A stretch of 64,000 nucleotides of DNA from Nitrincola alkalilacustris. Its GTDB lineage: Bacteria; Pseudomonadota; Gammaproteobacteria; Pseudomonadales; Balneatricaceae. Within the stretch, counting starts at the first letter, position 1. Each line of letters starts with the position of its first letter. A program made the position numbers and the translations under genes. Positions 63,930-64,000 of the stretch are shown in pieces. The notes under the pieces were generated by a model that saw nothing but the letters and a program-made list of their open reading frames with translations, did not search any database and had not been told where the DNA came from. The DNA lies in the NCBI RefSeq assembly GCF_008973755.1, contig NZ_WBOM01000001.1, positions 124,001 to 188,000 on the forward strand, in the 5' to 3' direction.

Positions 63930-64000
63930 ATGATCAACCGTGATGGCTATGCCCGTGAAGATAAACTTGATGCTTTTGATGCCGAACTTGCAGCGGCACT
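63930..64000 (+). CDS. 5' end of a CDS, possibly serine hydroxymethyltransferase
   Basis: Only 23 codons are visible. The ATG at 63930 has AGGAG six bases upstream; an earlier in-frame ATG (63924) directly abuts that site. The peptide starts MINRDGYAREDKLDAFDAEL and ends at the window edge. The final 'FDAELAAAL' resembles the extreme N-terminus of GlyA, but this short stretch is weak evidence. It is preceded by the structured leader at 63769-63891. Confidence 0.4.
   Translation, partial: MINRDGYAREDKLDAFDAELAAA

Overview
The window is a contiguous, gene-dense stretch of a Gram-negative gammaproteobacterial chromosome. Gene content (type IV pilus motors, TonB, OmpA-like and RND envelope proteins, several amino-acid uptake systems) and gene order (lptM-lysA-dapF-DUF484-xerC-yigB; yggS-proC-yggT-metX-metW-DUF4426-rdgB-hemW; tonB-yqgE-ruvX-pyrR-pyrB-pyrC'; epd-pgk-fba) point to a marine relative of Oceanospirillales/Pseudomonadales. 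This placement is inferred from synteny and protein resemblance; no rRNA or tRNA gene was seen. I saw no phage, insertion sequence or CRISPR array.

Layout. 1-2117: end of a LysR regulator and an orphan PAS histidine kinase. 2217-6829 (+): lysine/peptidoglycan precursor synthesis (lysA, dapF), XerC recombinase and a YigB-type phosphatase. 6854-13114 (-): heme chaperone, nucleotide sanitation, methionine and proline synthesis, PLP homeostasis. 13199-15429 (+): pilT and pilU. 15667-23515 (-): a nine-gene run with pyrimidine genes (including a catalytically dead dihydroorotase), ruvX, yqgE, tonB, gshB, rsmE and metK. 23790-29194 (+): central carbon metabolism (tkt, epd, pgk, class II fba). 29460-33823 (+): a general amino-acid ABC importer (aapJQMP) behind a good sigma-54 promoter. 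34069-38281: an RND efflux pair. 38477-42011: a retropepsin-like lipoprotein, an inactive-transglutaminase/7TM protein and an ATP-grasp ligase, followed by thiol-redox genes to 44752. 44902-51036: two AraC regulators, three DMT-family exporters and a lone branched-chain amino-acid binding protein. 51051-54502: RIO kinase, ArfB, a Rof-like protein, a ParD-like/methionine aminopeptidase pair and an SDR enzyme. 54672-57674: a 7TM diguanylate cyclase and a DUF4892-OmpA protein. 57766-61540 (-): livMHFG. 61900-63747: an ABC exporter. 63769-64000: a structured leader and the first codons of a gene that may be glyA.

The most interesting items are the protease/7TM/ATP-grasp cassette; a 49-nt two-hairpin repeat present three times next to terminators, with a related apex in a larger structured element between pilU and pyrC'; the ParD-like antitoxin fused by overlap to a methionine aminopeptidase instead of a toxin, with its own promoter and operator; the sigma-54 control of aap; and the unidentified structured leader at the right edge.
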